From an uncultured Bacillota bacterium (GTDB lineage: Bacteria; Bacillota_I; Bacilli_A; RFN20; CAG-631): a DNA stretch of 64,000 bases. The notes beneath the pieces were generated by a model that made no database searches, was not told the DNA's origin, and was given only the letters and a program-made list of their open reading frames with translations. This document shows positions 8,996 to 21,521 of the stretch, one piece after another. Position 1 is the stretch's first letter, and each line of letters begins with the position of its first letter. The stretch spans positions 15,645-79,644 of the forward strand of contig CABUID010000008.1 in the NCBI GenBank assembly GCA_902491575.1, written 5' to 3'. Both the position numbers and the translations under genes were made by a program.

Positions 8996-9117
8996 TTGAC
9001 TTTAAACTTTCCAATATAATATACTATTATCATAATTGTAAAAACCTATATTTTAGTTATTATAAATCCCCGTATATTTGGAACACTTTCTAAATCAACT
9101 GTCTTTGACAGTTTTTT
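8996..9117 (+). ncRNA. Candidate small RNA of about 85 nt
   Basis: TTGACT (8996-9001) and TATACT (9020-9025) are 18 bases apart. A strong hairpin, AACTGTC-TTT-GACAGTT (about 9098-9114), is followed by T residues at the end of the region. No reading frame of note lies between, and the terminator points rightward into the 3' end of the leftward ligA gene, so it does not serve ligA. A transcript from about 9032 to 9117 is predicted. It could also simply be the last terminator of the kinase operon. Confidence 0.4.
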
Positions 9118-13286
<4,169 letters not shown>

Positions 13287-13316
13287 ATACTTATCCCCTT
13301 TAAAAAATGTATTTTC

Positions 13317-13322
13317 ATTATA
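13317..13322 (-). promoter_or_regulatory. Extended -10 promoter of pcrA-ligA
   Basis: On the minus strand TATAAT is preceded by TGG, giving TGnTATAAT; the -35 region is poor, as allowed for an extended -10 promoter. Confidence 0.55.
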
Positions 13323-13420
13323 CCATAAAATCCATGGATTAACGAATGAAAATATTCAGATTAGAAAAAATTTACTATTTTTAAAAAAAATAAGTAAAAG
13401 TTTTATAATTATAACATTTA

Positions 13421-13429
13421 TGCTATAAT
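13421..13429 (+). promoter_or_regulatory. Extended -10 promoter of plsX operon
   Basis: TGCTATAAT is a perfect extended -10, 19 bases before the plsX start; no clear -35 is seen. Confidence 0.6.
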
Positions 13430-13447
13430 AATTTTTGGGTGATATTG

Positions 13448-14431
13448 ATGATAAAACTTGCAATTGATGCCATGGGTGGCGATAATGGATCAAAAATTGT
13501 TGTTGAAGCTGTACTTGATTACTTAAATGAACATCAGGATGTGGAATTTTATGTTGTAGGGAAAAAAGAAGAACTTTCCTTACTCGAAGGAAAAGTAACC
13601 ATCGTGGATGCGCGTGAAGTAATGGGTATGGAAGATGGTGCTTTAACGATTTTAAGGAAGAAAGAAACCAGTATGAATAAAGCTGTCGAACTCGTTGCAA
13701 ATAAAACTTGCGATGGCGTTGTAACTTGTGGCTCTACAGGTGCTTTTTTAACCTTATCAACTTTAAAAGTAAAATTGATTCCAGGTGTTAAAAGAGCAGC
13801 TTTAGGGACATTTATGCCTACGATAGTAGACGGAAAGTATACATTAGTTTTAGATGTTGGTGCATCGAATGAAAATAATGCTGAACAAATTGCTCAGTTT
13901 GCTGAAATTGGTGAATGTGTCTATCGTAATGTTTATAAGAAAGAAAAGGTCAATGTTTACTTATTAAGTAATGGTGCTGAGGAACATAAAGGGTGTCCTG
14001 AAGGAAAAGAAGCTTATCAATTATTAAAAGCACAAAACTATTCATGGTTCAAAGGAAATATAGAAGCAAAAGAATGTCTAAATGGCACAGTAGATGTTTT
14101 AGCCACAGGTGGCTATGCTGGAAATGTATTGTTAAAATCAGTTGAAGGGACTGCTGCTTTAATGACGAATATTTTGAAAGAATCATTTTATATGAATCTT
14201 AGAACAAAAATAGGAGCAAAATTGGCTTATCCCGCTTTAAAAAATTTAAAAAGAAGGATTGATCCATCAAAAGGTGGTGGAGCTTGTTTAATGGGAGTCA
14301 ATCACGTATGTGTAAAAGCGCATGGAAATGCAAATACACGCGCTTTTCAAACCGCCATTGAATATGCTGTATCGATGATAAATTCACCAATGATTGAATC
14401 ATTAAAAGAAAAATATGGAACCCAAAATTAG
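13448..14431 (+). CDS. plsX: Phosphate acyltransferase PlsX
   Basis: A 327-residue enzyme that makes acyl-phosphate from acyl-ACP for phosphatidic acid synthesis, opening with the family signature AIDAMGGDNG. The start at 13448 sits just after a GGTGAT site; an in-frame GTG three codons earlier is less likely. It overlaps rnc by 17 bases. The fabD, fabG and acpP genes that commonly lie between plsX and rnc are absent, as in lineages that lack or have dispersed fatty acid synthesis. First gene of plsX-rnc-ftsY-x-ylxM-ffh. Confidence 0.95.
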   Translation: MIKLAIDAMGGDNGSKIVVEAVLDYLNEHQDVEFYVVGKKEELSLLEGKVTIVDAREVMGMEDGALTILRKKETSMNKAVELVANKTCDGVVTCGSTGAFLTLSTLKVKLIPGVKRAALGTFMPTIVDGKYTLVLDVGASNENNAEQIAQFAEIGECVYRNVYKKEKVNVYLLSNGAEEHKGCPEGKEAYQLLKAQNYSWFKGNIEAKECLNGTVDVLATGGYAGNVLLKSVEGTAALMTNILKESFYMNLRTKIGAKLAYPALKNLKRRIDPSKGGGACLMGVNHVCVKAHGNANTRAFQTAIEYAVSMINSPMIESLKEKYGTQN

Positions 14432-15107
14432 TTATTTAGAATTGCTAAAACCTTTTCATATAAAACCTAAAAATGAATACTATTATATTGAAGCCTTAAC
14501 GCATTCTTCTTATGCACATGAATCGCATGAAGGCGTAATAAAAGATTATGAAAAACTTGAATTTATGGGCGATGCAGTATTTCAACTTGTTTCTGCAGAA
14601 TTAATTTTTCATGCTTATCCTGAAAAATCAGAAGGAGAATTAACAAAACTTCGAAGTAAACTTGTTCGTACTGAATCTTTTGCAAAATTAGGTCGAGAAC
14701 TGCAAATTCATGAAATGATGTATTTAGGTCATGGAGAAGAAAAAGATAGAGGAAAAAAAGACAAAATTATTGAAGATATAGTAGAAGCGTTTATTGGGGC
14801 TATTTTTATAGATAGAGGCTATAAACTCGCTCGCATTGTTGCACGTCGTTGGCTTTTAAAGATTTTAAAAGAACTAAAAGACGAAGATGTAGAAGATTAT
14901 AAATCAAAACTTCAAGAATTGATTCAATCAGACTCTAGAGAACCTTTAAAATATGAATTGTTGCATACAAAAGGAAAAGATAATAATAAAATATTTTATT
15001 ATAGAGTATCTCATGATGGAGTTATCTTAGGCGAAGGTAAAGGCAAATCAAAAAAATCAGCAGAACAAGAAGCTGCTAAAGTTGCTTTAAGCAAACTAGC
15101 AAAATAG
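14415..15107 (+). CDS. rnc: Ribonuclease III
   Basis: A 230-residue double-strand RNA endonuclease. The signature EKLEFMGDAVF (about 46-56) and the second acidic patch EDIVEAFIGAIF (about 117-128) supply the metal-binding residues; a double-stranded-RNA-binding domain follows, ending in KSKKSAEQEAAK. It processes rRNA precursors and, in Gram-positives, the SRP RNA, which fits its place before ftsY and ffh. Overlaps plsX by 17 bases. Confidence 0.97.
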   Translation: MEPKISYLELLKPFHIKPKNEYYYIEALTHSSYAHESHEGVIKDYEKLEFMGDAVFQLVSAELIFHAYPEKSEGELTKLRSKLVRTESFAKLGRELQIHEMMYLGHGEEKDRGKKDKIIEDIVEAFIGAIFIDRGYKLARIVARRWLLKILKELKDEDVEDYKSKLQELIQSDSREPLKYELLHTKGKDNNKIFYYRVSHDGVILGEGKGKSKKSAEQEAAKVALSKLAK

Positions 15108-15116
15108 GAGATAGAT

Positions 15117-16115
15117 ATGGGATTTTTTACGAAATTAAAAGAAAAACTTTTTCATAAAAACACAACGGAAAAAAGTAAAGAAATTCAAAACAAGTATGTT
15201 TCTGGGTTAGATAAATCTAGAAAAAACTTTGTAGATAAATTAGCTGGATTAAAATCACGCTATCATAAAATTGATGATGAATATTTTGAAGAGTTAGAAC
15301 AAATTTTAATTTTATCCGATGTAGGTGTACAAACTGCTATCAACATTGTGGAAGCTACTAAACAAGAAGTAAAAAGACAAGGGATTACAGATGCCGGACA
15401 AATCAATGAAATTTTAGTCGATAAAATGTTCATTGCTTATGCGAATAACAATGTTGTGGATACTGATATTCAATTTGATGAATCCGGTTTAACGGTAGTC
15501 ATGGTTGTTGGCGTAAATGGCGTAGGTAAAACAACTTCTATCGCTAAATTATGTCATCGTTATAAAAAAGAAGGACACAAAGTACTATTAGCTGCTGCTG
15601 ACACCTTTCGTGCTGGTGCTGTCACCCAATTACAAATATGGGCCGAGCGCGTTGGTGTAGACATTGTAGTTGGAAAAGAAAACGCTGACCCTTCTTCTGT
15701 AGTTTATGATGCAGTTAATAAAGCTAAAAACGAAAATTATGATTTATTAATTTGTGATACAGCTGGTAGAGTCCAGACAAAACAAAATTTAATGGATGAA
15801 TTATCTAAAATGAATCGAATTATCTCAAAAGTTTCTAATCATGAAGCAAATGATGTTTTATTAATTATCGACGCAACGACTGGACAAAATGGAGTTTTAC
15901 AAGCAAAAGCATTTTTCGATGCAGTTCATGTCAGTGGAATTGTTTTAACAAAAATGGATTCTACAAGTAAAGGTGGAATTATTTTAGCCATAAAGGATGA
16001 ATTAAATATTCCTGTTAAATTTGTTTGTTTTGGTGAACAATTAGAAGATATTGAAGAATTTGATTTAGATAATTATCTTTATGGCTTAACAAAAGGAATG
16101 GAGGAAAAAGAATGA
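15117..16115 (+). CDS. ftsY: Signal recognition particle receptor FtsY
   Basis: A 332-residue SRP GTPase. A short, basic N-terminal region replaces the long acidic domain of E. coli FtsY; the N domain is followed by G1 GVNGVGKTT (132-140), DTAGR near 215 and TKMD near 277. It docks SRP-ribosome complexes at the membrane. It overlaps the next gene by four bases. The chromosome-segregation gene smc, often found between rnc and ftsY, is absent here. Confidence 0.97.
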   Translation: MGFFTKLKEKLFHKNTTEKSKEIQNKYVSGLDKSRKNFVDKLAGLKSRYHKIDDEYFEELEQILILSDVGVQTAINIVEATKQEVKRQGITDAGQINEILVDKMFIAYANNNVVDTDIQFDESGLTVVMVVGVNGVGKTTSIAKLCHRYKKEGHKVLLAAADTFRAGAVTQLQIWAERVGVDIVVGKENADPSSVVYDAVNKAKNENYDLLICDTAGRVQTKQNLMDELSKMNRIISKVSNHEANDVLLIIDATTGQNGVLQAKAFFDAVHVSGIVLTKMDSTSKGGIILAIKDELNIPVKFVCFGEQLEDIEEFDLDNYLYGLTKGMEEKE

Positions 16116-16378
16116 ATATCGGTTTATTGTTACTATTTTTATTAATTCAAATTATTGTAAATAATGTTTTAGGGTTGTTTATTGACACCTCTTCAATCTA
16201 TGGTATTTTAGGTTTTTATTTACTTTCAAGTTTTATTATTTCTTTTGTAGGAGCATTTTTATCGACACCTCCTGGATATAAAAAGGAATTCTACCGTCAA
16301 CCTGGTTTCCATAAAACAATGCTTGTTTACTTTGCCATCTTTTTCTTGATGGATTTATTATTGGTTTTTCTATTTTAA
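16112..16378 (+). CDS. Small three-helix membrane protein
   Basis: An 88-residue hydrophobic protein with three predicted membrane segments (about 2-22, 28-50, 68-88) and a short polar loop containing PPGYKKEFYRQPG. I do not recognise the family. The ATG overlaps the ftsY stop and its own stop overlaps the ylxM start by one base, so it is translated with the SRP genes. A role near protein insertion is possible from position alone. Confidence 0.65.
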   Translation: MNIGLLLLFLLIQIIVNNVLGLFIDTSSIYGILGFYLLSSFIISFVGAFLSTPPGYKKEFYRQPGFHKTMLVYFAIFFLMDLLLVFLF

Positions 16379-16674
16379 TGAATATTGAAAAAACTCAAAG
16401 AATAAATGATTTATTAGATGTTTATAAAGAACTTTTAACCAATAAACAACAAGAAATTATGGATATGTATTTTCTTTATGATTTATCTTTATCCGAAATT
16501 GCACAAGAGTTGAAAATAAGTAGAGCTGCTGTTTTTGATTTAATAAAAAGAACTACGAAGATTTTAGAAAATTATGAAGAAAAAATTCACTGGATTGAAA
16601 AAAGAAATCAAATTCTTGAAATTATTCAAGATTTAGATGAAAATACAAAAAGAAAAATTGAAGAAATCATATAA
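16378..16674 (+). CDS. ylxM: YlxM-type helix-turn-helix protein (UPF0122)
   Basis: A 98-residue, highly charged helical protein of the YlxM/p13 family, almost always encoded before ffh. The N-terminal half has a sigma-region-4-like helix-turn-helix (LSLSEIAQELKISRAAVFD). Related proteins are reported to associate with the SRP. It starts in a TAATG overlap with the previous gene and ends 14 bases before ffh. Confidence 0.92.
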   Translation: MNIEKTQRINDLLDVYKELLTNKQQEIMDMYFLYDLSLSEIAQELKISRAAVFDLIKRTTKILENYEEKIHWIEKRNQILEIIQDLDENTKRKIEEII

Positions 16675-16688
16675 GGTGGGAAATCATT

Positions 16689-17999
16689 ATGGCTTTTGAA
16701 GGTTTACAAGAACGTTTACAAGGAATATTTAAAAAAATTAGTGGTCAAGGAAAATTGACAGAAGCAAATATGGATGAAATGCTTAAAGAAATTCGTATGG
16801 CTTTATTAGAAGCAGACGTCAATTTTAAAGTAGTAAAGCATTTTATTAGTGATGTTAAAGAAAAAGCATTAGGGCAAAAGGTTATTTCTTCTTTAACCGC
16901 TTCTCAAATGGTTGTGAAAATTGTTAAAGATGAATTAGTAGAATTATTTGGTGAAGAAACAAAATCATTAAATATGGCTTCACAGGGCATATCCACTATT
17001 TTAATGTGTGGATTAAATGGTTCTGGAAAAACAACTACCAGTGCAAAATTAGCGAAAATGTTAAAAAAGCAAGGGAAGAATCCTTTACTCGTAGCGGCAG
17101 ATATCTATCGTCCTGCTGCACGAGATCAATTAATCACTTTAGCCAAATCTATTGATGTTCCATGTTTTACACTTGAAAATGAATCTGCAGAGAATATTGT
17201 TATAAAAGCCTTAAACTATGCAAAAGAAAATACACATGGTATCGTAATTATCGATACAGCTGGACGTCTACAAATTGACGAACAATTAATGCAAGAACTT
17301 GTCAATATAACCAATATAACGAATATTAATGAAAGAATGTTGGTTATTGATGCGATGTCTGGTCAAGATTCTGTCAATGTAGCAAATGCTTTTAACGACA
17401 AAGTAAAAATTACAGGCATGATTATGACAAAACTCGATAGTGATGCACGTGGCGGAGCCGCATTATCGATTAAATATTTAACAGGGATTCCAATAAAATT
17501 CATTACTACAGGTGAAAAAGTTGACGATATTGAAGTTTTTCATCCTGATCGAATGGCGGATAGAATTATCGGCATGGGTGATATTTTAACGCTTGTTGAG
17601 AATGTTCAGGATAAAATAGACGAAAAAGAAGCAGAAAAACAAGCAAAAAAAATGATGGCTGGCAAATTTGATTTAGAAGATATGTTAACGCAAATGGAGC
17701 AAGTCTCCAAAATGGGTTCTTTATCAAAATTAATGAAATTTATTCCAGGAATGCCAAAAATCAGTTCTGAAGATATGGAAAAAGGCGAAAAAGAGTTAAA
17801 AAGAGTCAAAGCGGTTATCCAGTCAATGACTATTGAAGAAAGAAAACATCCTGAAATTTTAAAAGCTAGTCGTAAATTACGTATTGCAAAAGGATGTGCA
17901 ATGGAAGTTTCTGATGTCAACTCTGTTTTAAAACGTTATGATCAAATGAAACAAGTCATGAAACAAATGAAGCCTTACATGGGAAAATATAATCGCTAA
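16689..17999 (+). CDS. ffh: Signal recognition particle protein Ffh
   Basis: A 436-residue SRP54 GTPase: N domain, G domain with GLNGSGKTTT (108-117), DTAGR and TKLD motifs, and a methionine-rich M domain after about residue 300 that binds signal sequences and SRP RNA (KMGSLSKLMKFIPGM, later repeated MKQ motifs). The ribosome site AAGGTGGG lies well placed. Last gene of the SRP run; a weak AACAAAT/ATTTGTT hairpin at 18002-18030 may end transcription. Confidence 0.98.
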   Translation: MAFEGLQERLQGIFKKISGQGKLTEANMDEMLKEIRMALLEADVNFKVVKHFISDVKEKALGQKVISSLTASQMVVKIVKDELVELFGEETKSLNMASQGISTILMCGLNGSGKTTTSAKLAKMLKKQGKNPLLVAADIYRPAARDQLITLAKSIDVPCFTLENESAENIVIKALNYAKENTHGIVIIDTAGRLQIDEQLMQELVNITNITNINERMLVIDAMSGQDSVNVANAFNDKVKITGMIMTKLDSDARGGAALSIKYLTGIPIKFITTGEKVDDIEVFHPDRMADRIIGMGDILTLVENVQDKIDEKEAEKQAKKMMAGKFDLEDMLTQMEQVSKMGSLSKLMKFIPGMPKISSEDMEKGEKELKRVKAVIQSMTIEERKHPEILKASRKLRIAKGCAMEVSDVNSVLKRYDQMKQVMKQMKPYMGKYNR

Positions 18000-18058
18000 A
18001 AAACAAATTAGAAACATTTAAATATTTGTTATATTTTAAGAAAATTACATTTTGATTG

Positions 18059-18087
18059 TTGACAATAGGCTAATTTTATTCTATAAT
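18059..18087 (+). promoter_or_regulatory. Consensus promoter of tRNA-Ile
   Basis: TTGACA (18059-18064) and TATAAT (18082-18087) with a 17-base spacer: an exact consensus, as expected for a stable RNA gene. Confidence 0.9.
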
Positions 18088-18100
18088 AAATAAGCCTTGT

Positions 18101-18175
<75 letters not shown>

Positions 18176-18177
<2 letters not shown>

Positions 18178-18320
18178 TTAAAAACATAAAGGCTTGATAT
18201 GAAGAAAATTGAGTAGATTTTCAAGTATTAAGCCTTTTTTATTTATATTTTTAGTGATTTTAATCCGTTTTAGAGCAAAATTTGGTGTTTTGAATTCAAA
18301 CTGAGAAGTAATTTGCTATA
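18176..18320 (+). repeat. Dispersed repeat, copy A (also tRNA terminator)
   Basis: Begins at the CA of the tRNA CCA end with CATTAAAAACATA, then a long hairpin from AAAGGCTT to AAGCCTTT with a T-run, then a conserved tail (TTTTAGTGATTTT, later GAATTCAAACT). The same order occurs at 22546-22684 and, reversed, at 49141-49279. Here the hairpin doubles as the terminator of tRNA-Ile. Confidence 0.7.
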
Positions 18321-18364
18321 ATATAAAGTACTCCCCAAGTCAAGTGGAAATTTAACAAATTACC

Positions 18365-18870
18365 ACCTCATGAATTTTTGATTCATTCTTACATTTATGT
18401 TCAGTAAACGCATATAAATTCCTTGCACACCTTTACTATAACCGCGATATTTATATGCTTTCTCTTATTAATTTAAAACCTTCATAATCTTTTAGTTCTT
18501 TTAAATTCCGAATATCTCCATTATTTTCAGTTATAATAACATAATTTAGAAACTTTAACTATTTTACATAGAAGAGAAATGTTTATCATATTGTTTTCAT
18601 CAGCAATAGTTTTATCTATTATTTCAAATAATTGAGTTGTAGATAATTTAATCATTTTGTATTTTGATAAGAGCTTTCGTTGGAGCTATAGAACCATTTA
18701 ATATTTTGACTTCAAGTGAAAACTTCTTTCTTCCGGAATGAAATGTGCCATCTACTTTATATTCTTCAATAATACGACGATTAATTGCAGAAGGTTTATT
18801 TGGACCTAATATTTTAACCACATTCTTGTAATATTTTAGATGGAAATATACCTTGTTGTATTTTATCACA
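18365..18870 (-). pseudogene. Degraded IS3-type transposase (orfA end and orfB start)
   Basis: The first piece (18869-18648, about 73 codons) ends in KALIKIQND. Its stop overlaps an ATG at 18653 that opens a second frame, with matches to the orfB N-terminus (ISLLCKIVKVSK) and, after an internal stop, GYSKGVQGIYMRLLNINVRM. IS3-family orfB proteins carry this IYMRLLN-type stretch before the DDE core. The overlapping-frame layout also fits IS3 elements. The DDE domain is gone, so it is inactive. Confidence 0.6.
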
Positions 18871-19103
18871 CATTATCTTTTTAAATTTTATGGTAAAATC
18901 TTATTCAGCGTTCAGTGACTGAATAGATATATTTATTCACTTTTAATATTTGAACTTTTTTTGAGTAAATTTTTTTGATTCATAAACTAAAACTCCTTTT
19001 ACTAGCAGCAATAACAATAAAATGTACCCAGAGAAATGGGCAATTAAAAAAAGTCCTCTACTCACTGGTGATGTTTCTTGTGTAAAAATTGGAGTTCAAA
19101 TGT

Positions 19104-19244
19104 TTGCATTTGACACAAGATGAAATATGGCTCATGCCTTTTGGATTGCTTTTAGATTTATGGGAATGTCACAAACAATTTAAAGGAATTTCAAAGCCAA
19201 AGATAGAAGTTTTTATTGACGATGTAATACCTAATGGGATATAG
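19104..19244 (+). pseudogene. Phage tail-assembly-chaperone-like remnant
   Basis: An open stretch of 46 codons contains DEIWLMPFGLLLDLWECHKQ and ends in IDDVIPNGI. This resembles the C-terminal part of small tail-assembly chaperone proteins of Gram-positive siphophages, normally encoded directly before the tape measure gene. A tape-measure N-terminus is indeed found at 20302. No start codon or ribosome site is preserved. Recognition is from memory of the family, so moderate confidence. Confidence 0.45.
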
Positions 19245-19286
19245 AAAACATTAGAAATTGAAATATCTATGATGTTTAAAAAAGTT

Positions 19287-19369
19287 TTTTGGTTTGAAAC
19301 CAAAATAATACATAATACGACATAACTTTTTTGGTTTAATTACTTGAAAAAGTTAGTTAGTGCTATAAT
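19287..19369 (+). promoter_or_regulatory. Palindrome and extended -10 before the DUF4143 relic
   Basis: TTTTGGTTTGAAACCAAAA (19287-19305) is a near-perfect palindrome. TGCTATAAT (19361-19369) is an extended -10 with TTGAAA 14 bases before TATAAT. ATACGAC and GTCGTAT flank this stretch as an inverted repeat. This looks like the regulated promoter of the now broken ATPase gene. Confidence 0.45.
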
Positions 19370-19397
19370 GGTCGTATCAAAAAATGGAGGCTAAATA

Positions 19398-20173
19398 ATG
19401 CTTAAAAAAAGATTTAATTGTGAGAGATGAATATCTTGAGTATATTCGACCATTTATGAATATAAATATATGCAAGATTCGGTGGATTTCCACTTATAGC
19501 AATTTCTAATTTAGATATTCAAAAGGCATATCAAGTTGTGGACGGAATATATCATTCAATAATTACTAAGGATGTTATGAGTAATCATCCAATAAAAGAA
19601 ATTGAAAAATTCAATAGGGTTGTAAAATATTTAATGGATAATATGAGAAAAACATTTTCTGCAAATTCTATTGCAACCTATCTTAAAGGTCAACATCGTG
19701 AAATATCTGTTGAATCTGTATATAATTATATAACTTGGTTAAAAGAAGCGTTTATCATTTATGAGTGCAATAGATATGATTTGCAAGGGAAATCGATTCT
19801 CAAGACACAAGAAAAGTATTATCTTTCCGATATTTCATTAAGGTTTGCAATTTTTGGATATAACAACAAAATGGATGCCTCTATACTTGAAAATATAATT
19901 TATCTTGAATTAAAAAGAAGAGGATATGATGTATTTGTAGGGAAAAATGGTGATAAAGAAATCGATTTTATCGCCAAAAAAAGAGATGAAGAAATTCAAA
20001 TTCAAGCTACAGTTAGACTTCCAGATAACTCTAATAGAGAAATTGATAATTTAAGTACAATAAAAGATTTTAATCATAAATATGTAGTTACAACAAACCG
20101 AAATGATGTACAAAACATTAATGGCATAAAGGTTATACACATAGTTGATTTCTTATTAATGGAAAATTGGTAA
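19398..20173 (+). pseudogene. DUF4143-type AAA ATPase, internally deleted
   Basis: The N-terminus at 19398, behind GGAGG, reads MLKK, and then needs a one-base shift in a run of seven A to continue as DLIVRDEYLEYIRPFMN. The sequence then jumps to RFGGFPLI, losing the whole Walker A/B core. From 19538 the DUF4143 C-terminal part is intact for 211 codons (WLKEAFIIYECNRYDLQGK, later EIDFIAKK, a nuclease-like motif). In full-length relatives this is a roughly 400-residue ATP-binding protein of unknown role, often seen as toxin/antitoxin-like cargo. A second, worse relic is at 26540. Confidence 0.7.
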
Positions 20174-20190
20174 GCTAAATCAAAATAATT

Positions 20191-20224
20191 AGAAGCATCT
20201 GTACAAATGTGTAGATGCTTTTCT
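20191..20224 (+). terminator. Intrinsic terminator after the DUF4143 relic
   Basis: AAGCATCT and AGATGCTT arms with a T-rich end. Confidence 0.6.
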
Positions 20225-20301
20225 TATACTCAAAAACATGTTGTTTCGTAAAAAGTCGGTAAACCGTAAAGATACTAAACAATGATAGGAGATGAACACA
20301 A

Positions 20302-20445
20302 ATAGCAGAGAATTTTAGATTAAAAATAGGACTTGAAGGTGAAAAAGAGTTCAAGTCATCTCTTACTGAAATCAATAACTCCTACAAAGTTTTAGGTAGT
20401 GAAATGAAACTTGTAGTGAGCCAATTTGATAAGAACAATAACTAA
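20302..20445 (+). pseudogene. Phage tape measure protein N-terminal remnant
   Basis: One 47-codon frame reads AENFRLKIGLEGEKEFKSSL and later VLGSEMKLVVSQFDKN, which I recognise as the standard N-terminus of tape measure proteins in Gram-positive siphophages. The start codon has become ATA and the frame stops at 20445, so only the first about 5 percent of such a gene remains. With the piece at 19104 it marks a vanished prophage tail module into which the ATPase gene was inserted. Confidence 0.6.
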
Positions 20446-20490
20446 AACTTTCTAATTTTAATTGTTTAAAATTAGATTTTTAAGTAAAAA

Positions 20491-21051
20491 TTATTTATAA
20501 TATGGGCATTTTAAAGTTATACATTGTTTGTTCCAACTGGAAAATTCACAATGTATGTCTTCTAAATCCATTTTGATGTTATATTTTCTTTCTACAAACT
20601 TTACGGCCTCAGATAATGATAAAAAAGCATTTCTTTTACAACATCTAGGTCCACCTATTTGACTCATTTTTAAAATTACTCTTGATGTGTATTCCATATG
20701 ATCTTTGTAAAAGTCATCGTTTGAAAGTGGACCTGTTTGATGAATAATGGAAAGAGCAGCGCCTATAGAAGCAGTAGAGCCACAAATTCCCCATTGACCA
20801 CACATGGCTCCTGGCATTTTTATTGTTCTTTCTTTTAATTTATCCAATGCCATGCTTAAGTTAACATTACCTCCAGCTTTTTTATAGGCCACTAAAAACA
20901 CTGCACCATCAAGAAAATGATGCTCTGGACCATGTATATTTACAAATTCTTTATGCATTATTTTTTTTGCTATATCAATTGGATTCTTACTAGTTTCTTG
21001 TAAAATTGATTCCTTAATTCGATTATATTTTTCATCTAATGAATACTCCAT
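20491..21051 (-). CDS. DUF5714-like cysteine-rich protein
   Basis: A 186-residue soluble protein with many cysteines and histidines: GPEHHFLDGAVF, MCGQWGICGSTASIGAALS, GGPRCCKR, and C-terminal cysteines near CITLKCPYYK. This matches my memory of DUF5714 proteins, found in anaerobes and archaea and of unknown function; the cysteine pattern suggests a metal or Fe-S site. It is 12 bases downstream of an ArsR-type repressor on the same strand, so it is probably expressed when that sensor releases DNA. GGAGATATAGT precedes the start. Confidence 0.6.
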   Translation of the reverse strand: MEYSLDEKYNRIKESILQETSKNPIDIAKKIMHKEFVNIHGPEHHFLDGAVFLVAYKKAGGNVNLSMALDKLKERTIKMPGAMCGQWGICGSTASIGAALSIIHQTGPLSNDDFYKDHMEYTSRVILKMSQIGGPRCCKRNAFLSLSEAVKFVERKYNIKMDLEDIHCEFSSWNKQCITLKCPYYK

Positions 21052-21063
21052 TACTATATCTCC

Positions 21064-21345
21064 TCATTTTGTACAATTGCAAGGACTACTAATAAAATTC
21101 ATTAATTCCAATAATAATTTTTTATTAATGGAATAGTGAACCCATTTTCCGTCTTCTCTTGCAAATACCAAATTCGATTTTACTAGAAGATTCATATGAT
21201 GAGATAATGTAGCTTGTTTACAATCAACAATTTTTAACAATTCACAAGCACACATTTCACCTTTGTTATAAAGAAATTTACAAATCTTGACTCTGTTTTC
21301 ATCACCTAATAATTTAAATAAATCACTTGCTTCTTTTTTATGCAT
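21064..21345 (-). CDS. ArsR/SmtB-family metalloregulator
   Basis: A 93-residue winged-helix repressor. The recognition region KIVDCKQATLSHHMNLLVKS contains a cysteine in the alpha-4-like position (DCKQ); MCACELL supplies two more, and the tail ends in PCNC. These are typical thiol ligands for As(III), Cd(II) or Pb(II) in ArsR proteins. It starts behind GAGGTGTTGAC and is first in an operon with the DUF5714 gene. Two matching palindromes overlap its promoter. Confidence 0.9.
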   Translation of the reverse strand: MHKKEASDLFKLLGDENRVKICKFLYNKGEMCACELLKIVDCKQATLSHHMNLLVKSNLVFAREDGKWVHYSINKKLLLELMNFISSPCNCTK

Positions 21346-21358
21346 GTCAACACCTCAC

Positions 21359-21407
21359 ATTGATATTTATCAATATAATTATATTCATAACATTGACACA
21401 TGTCAAT
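21359..21407 (-). promoter_or_regulatory. Promoter with two ArsR-type operators
   Basis: On the minus strand TTGACA (21406-21401) and TATAAT (21383-21378) are spaced by 17 bases. Two 16-base imperfect palindromes, ATTGACACATGTCAAT (21392-21407) and ATTGATATTTATCAAT (21359-21374), each with 7-base arms, cover the -35 box and the start region. Their centres are 33 bases apart, about three helical turns, which suits cooperative binding by the ArsR protein. Confidence 0.8.
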
Positions 21408-21438
21408 ATATTTACTATTTTTTATGAAATAGTTTAAT

Positions 21439-21467
21439 TTGACAATTAAAACATTTAGTAGTATTCT
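21439..21467 (+). promoter_or_regulatory. Promoter of the nucleotidyltransferase gene
   Basis: TTGACA (21439-21444) and TATTCT (21462-21467), 17-base spacer, about 50 bases before the next start. Confidence 0.6.
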
Positions 21468-21521
21468 ATTACAATTTAGTGAAGATACATACTAAATGAA
21501 CGGAAATTGGAGGAATAGATT

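Noticed and set aside
13356..13700. Minus-strand frame between pcrA and plsX
   Set aside because: It is antisense to the plsX start, lacks a ribosome site and has low-complexity content.
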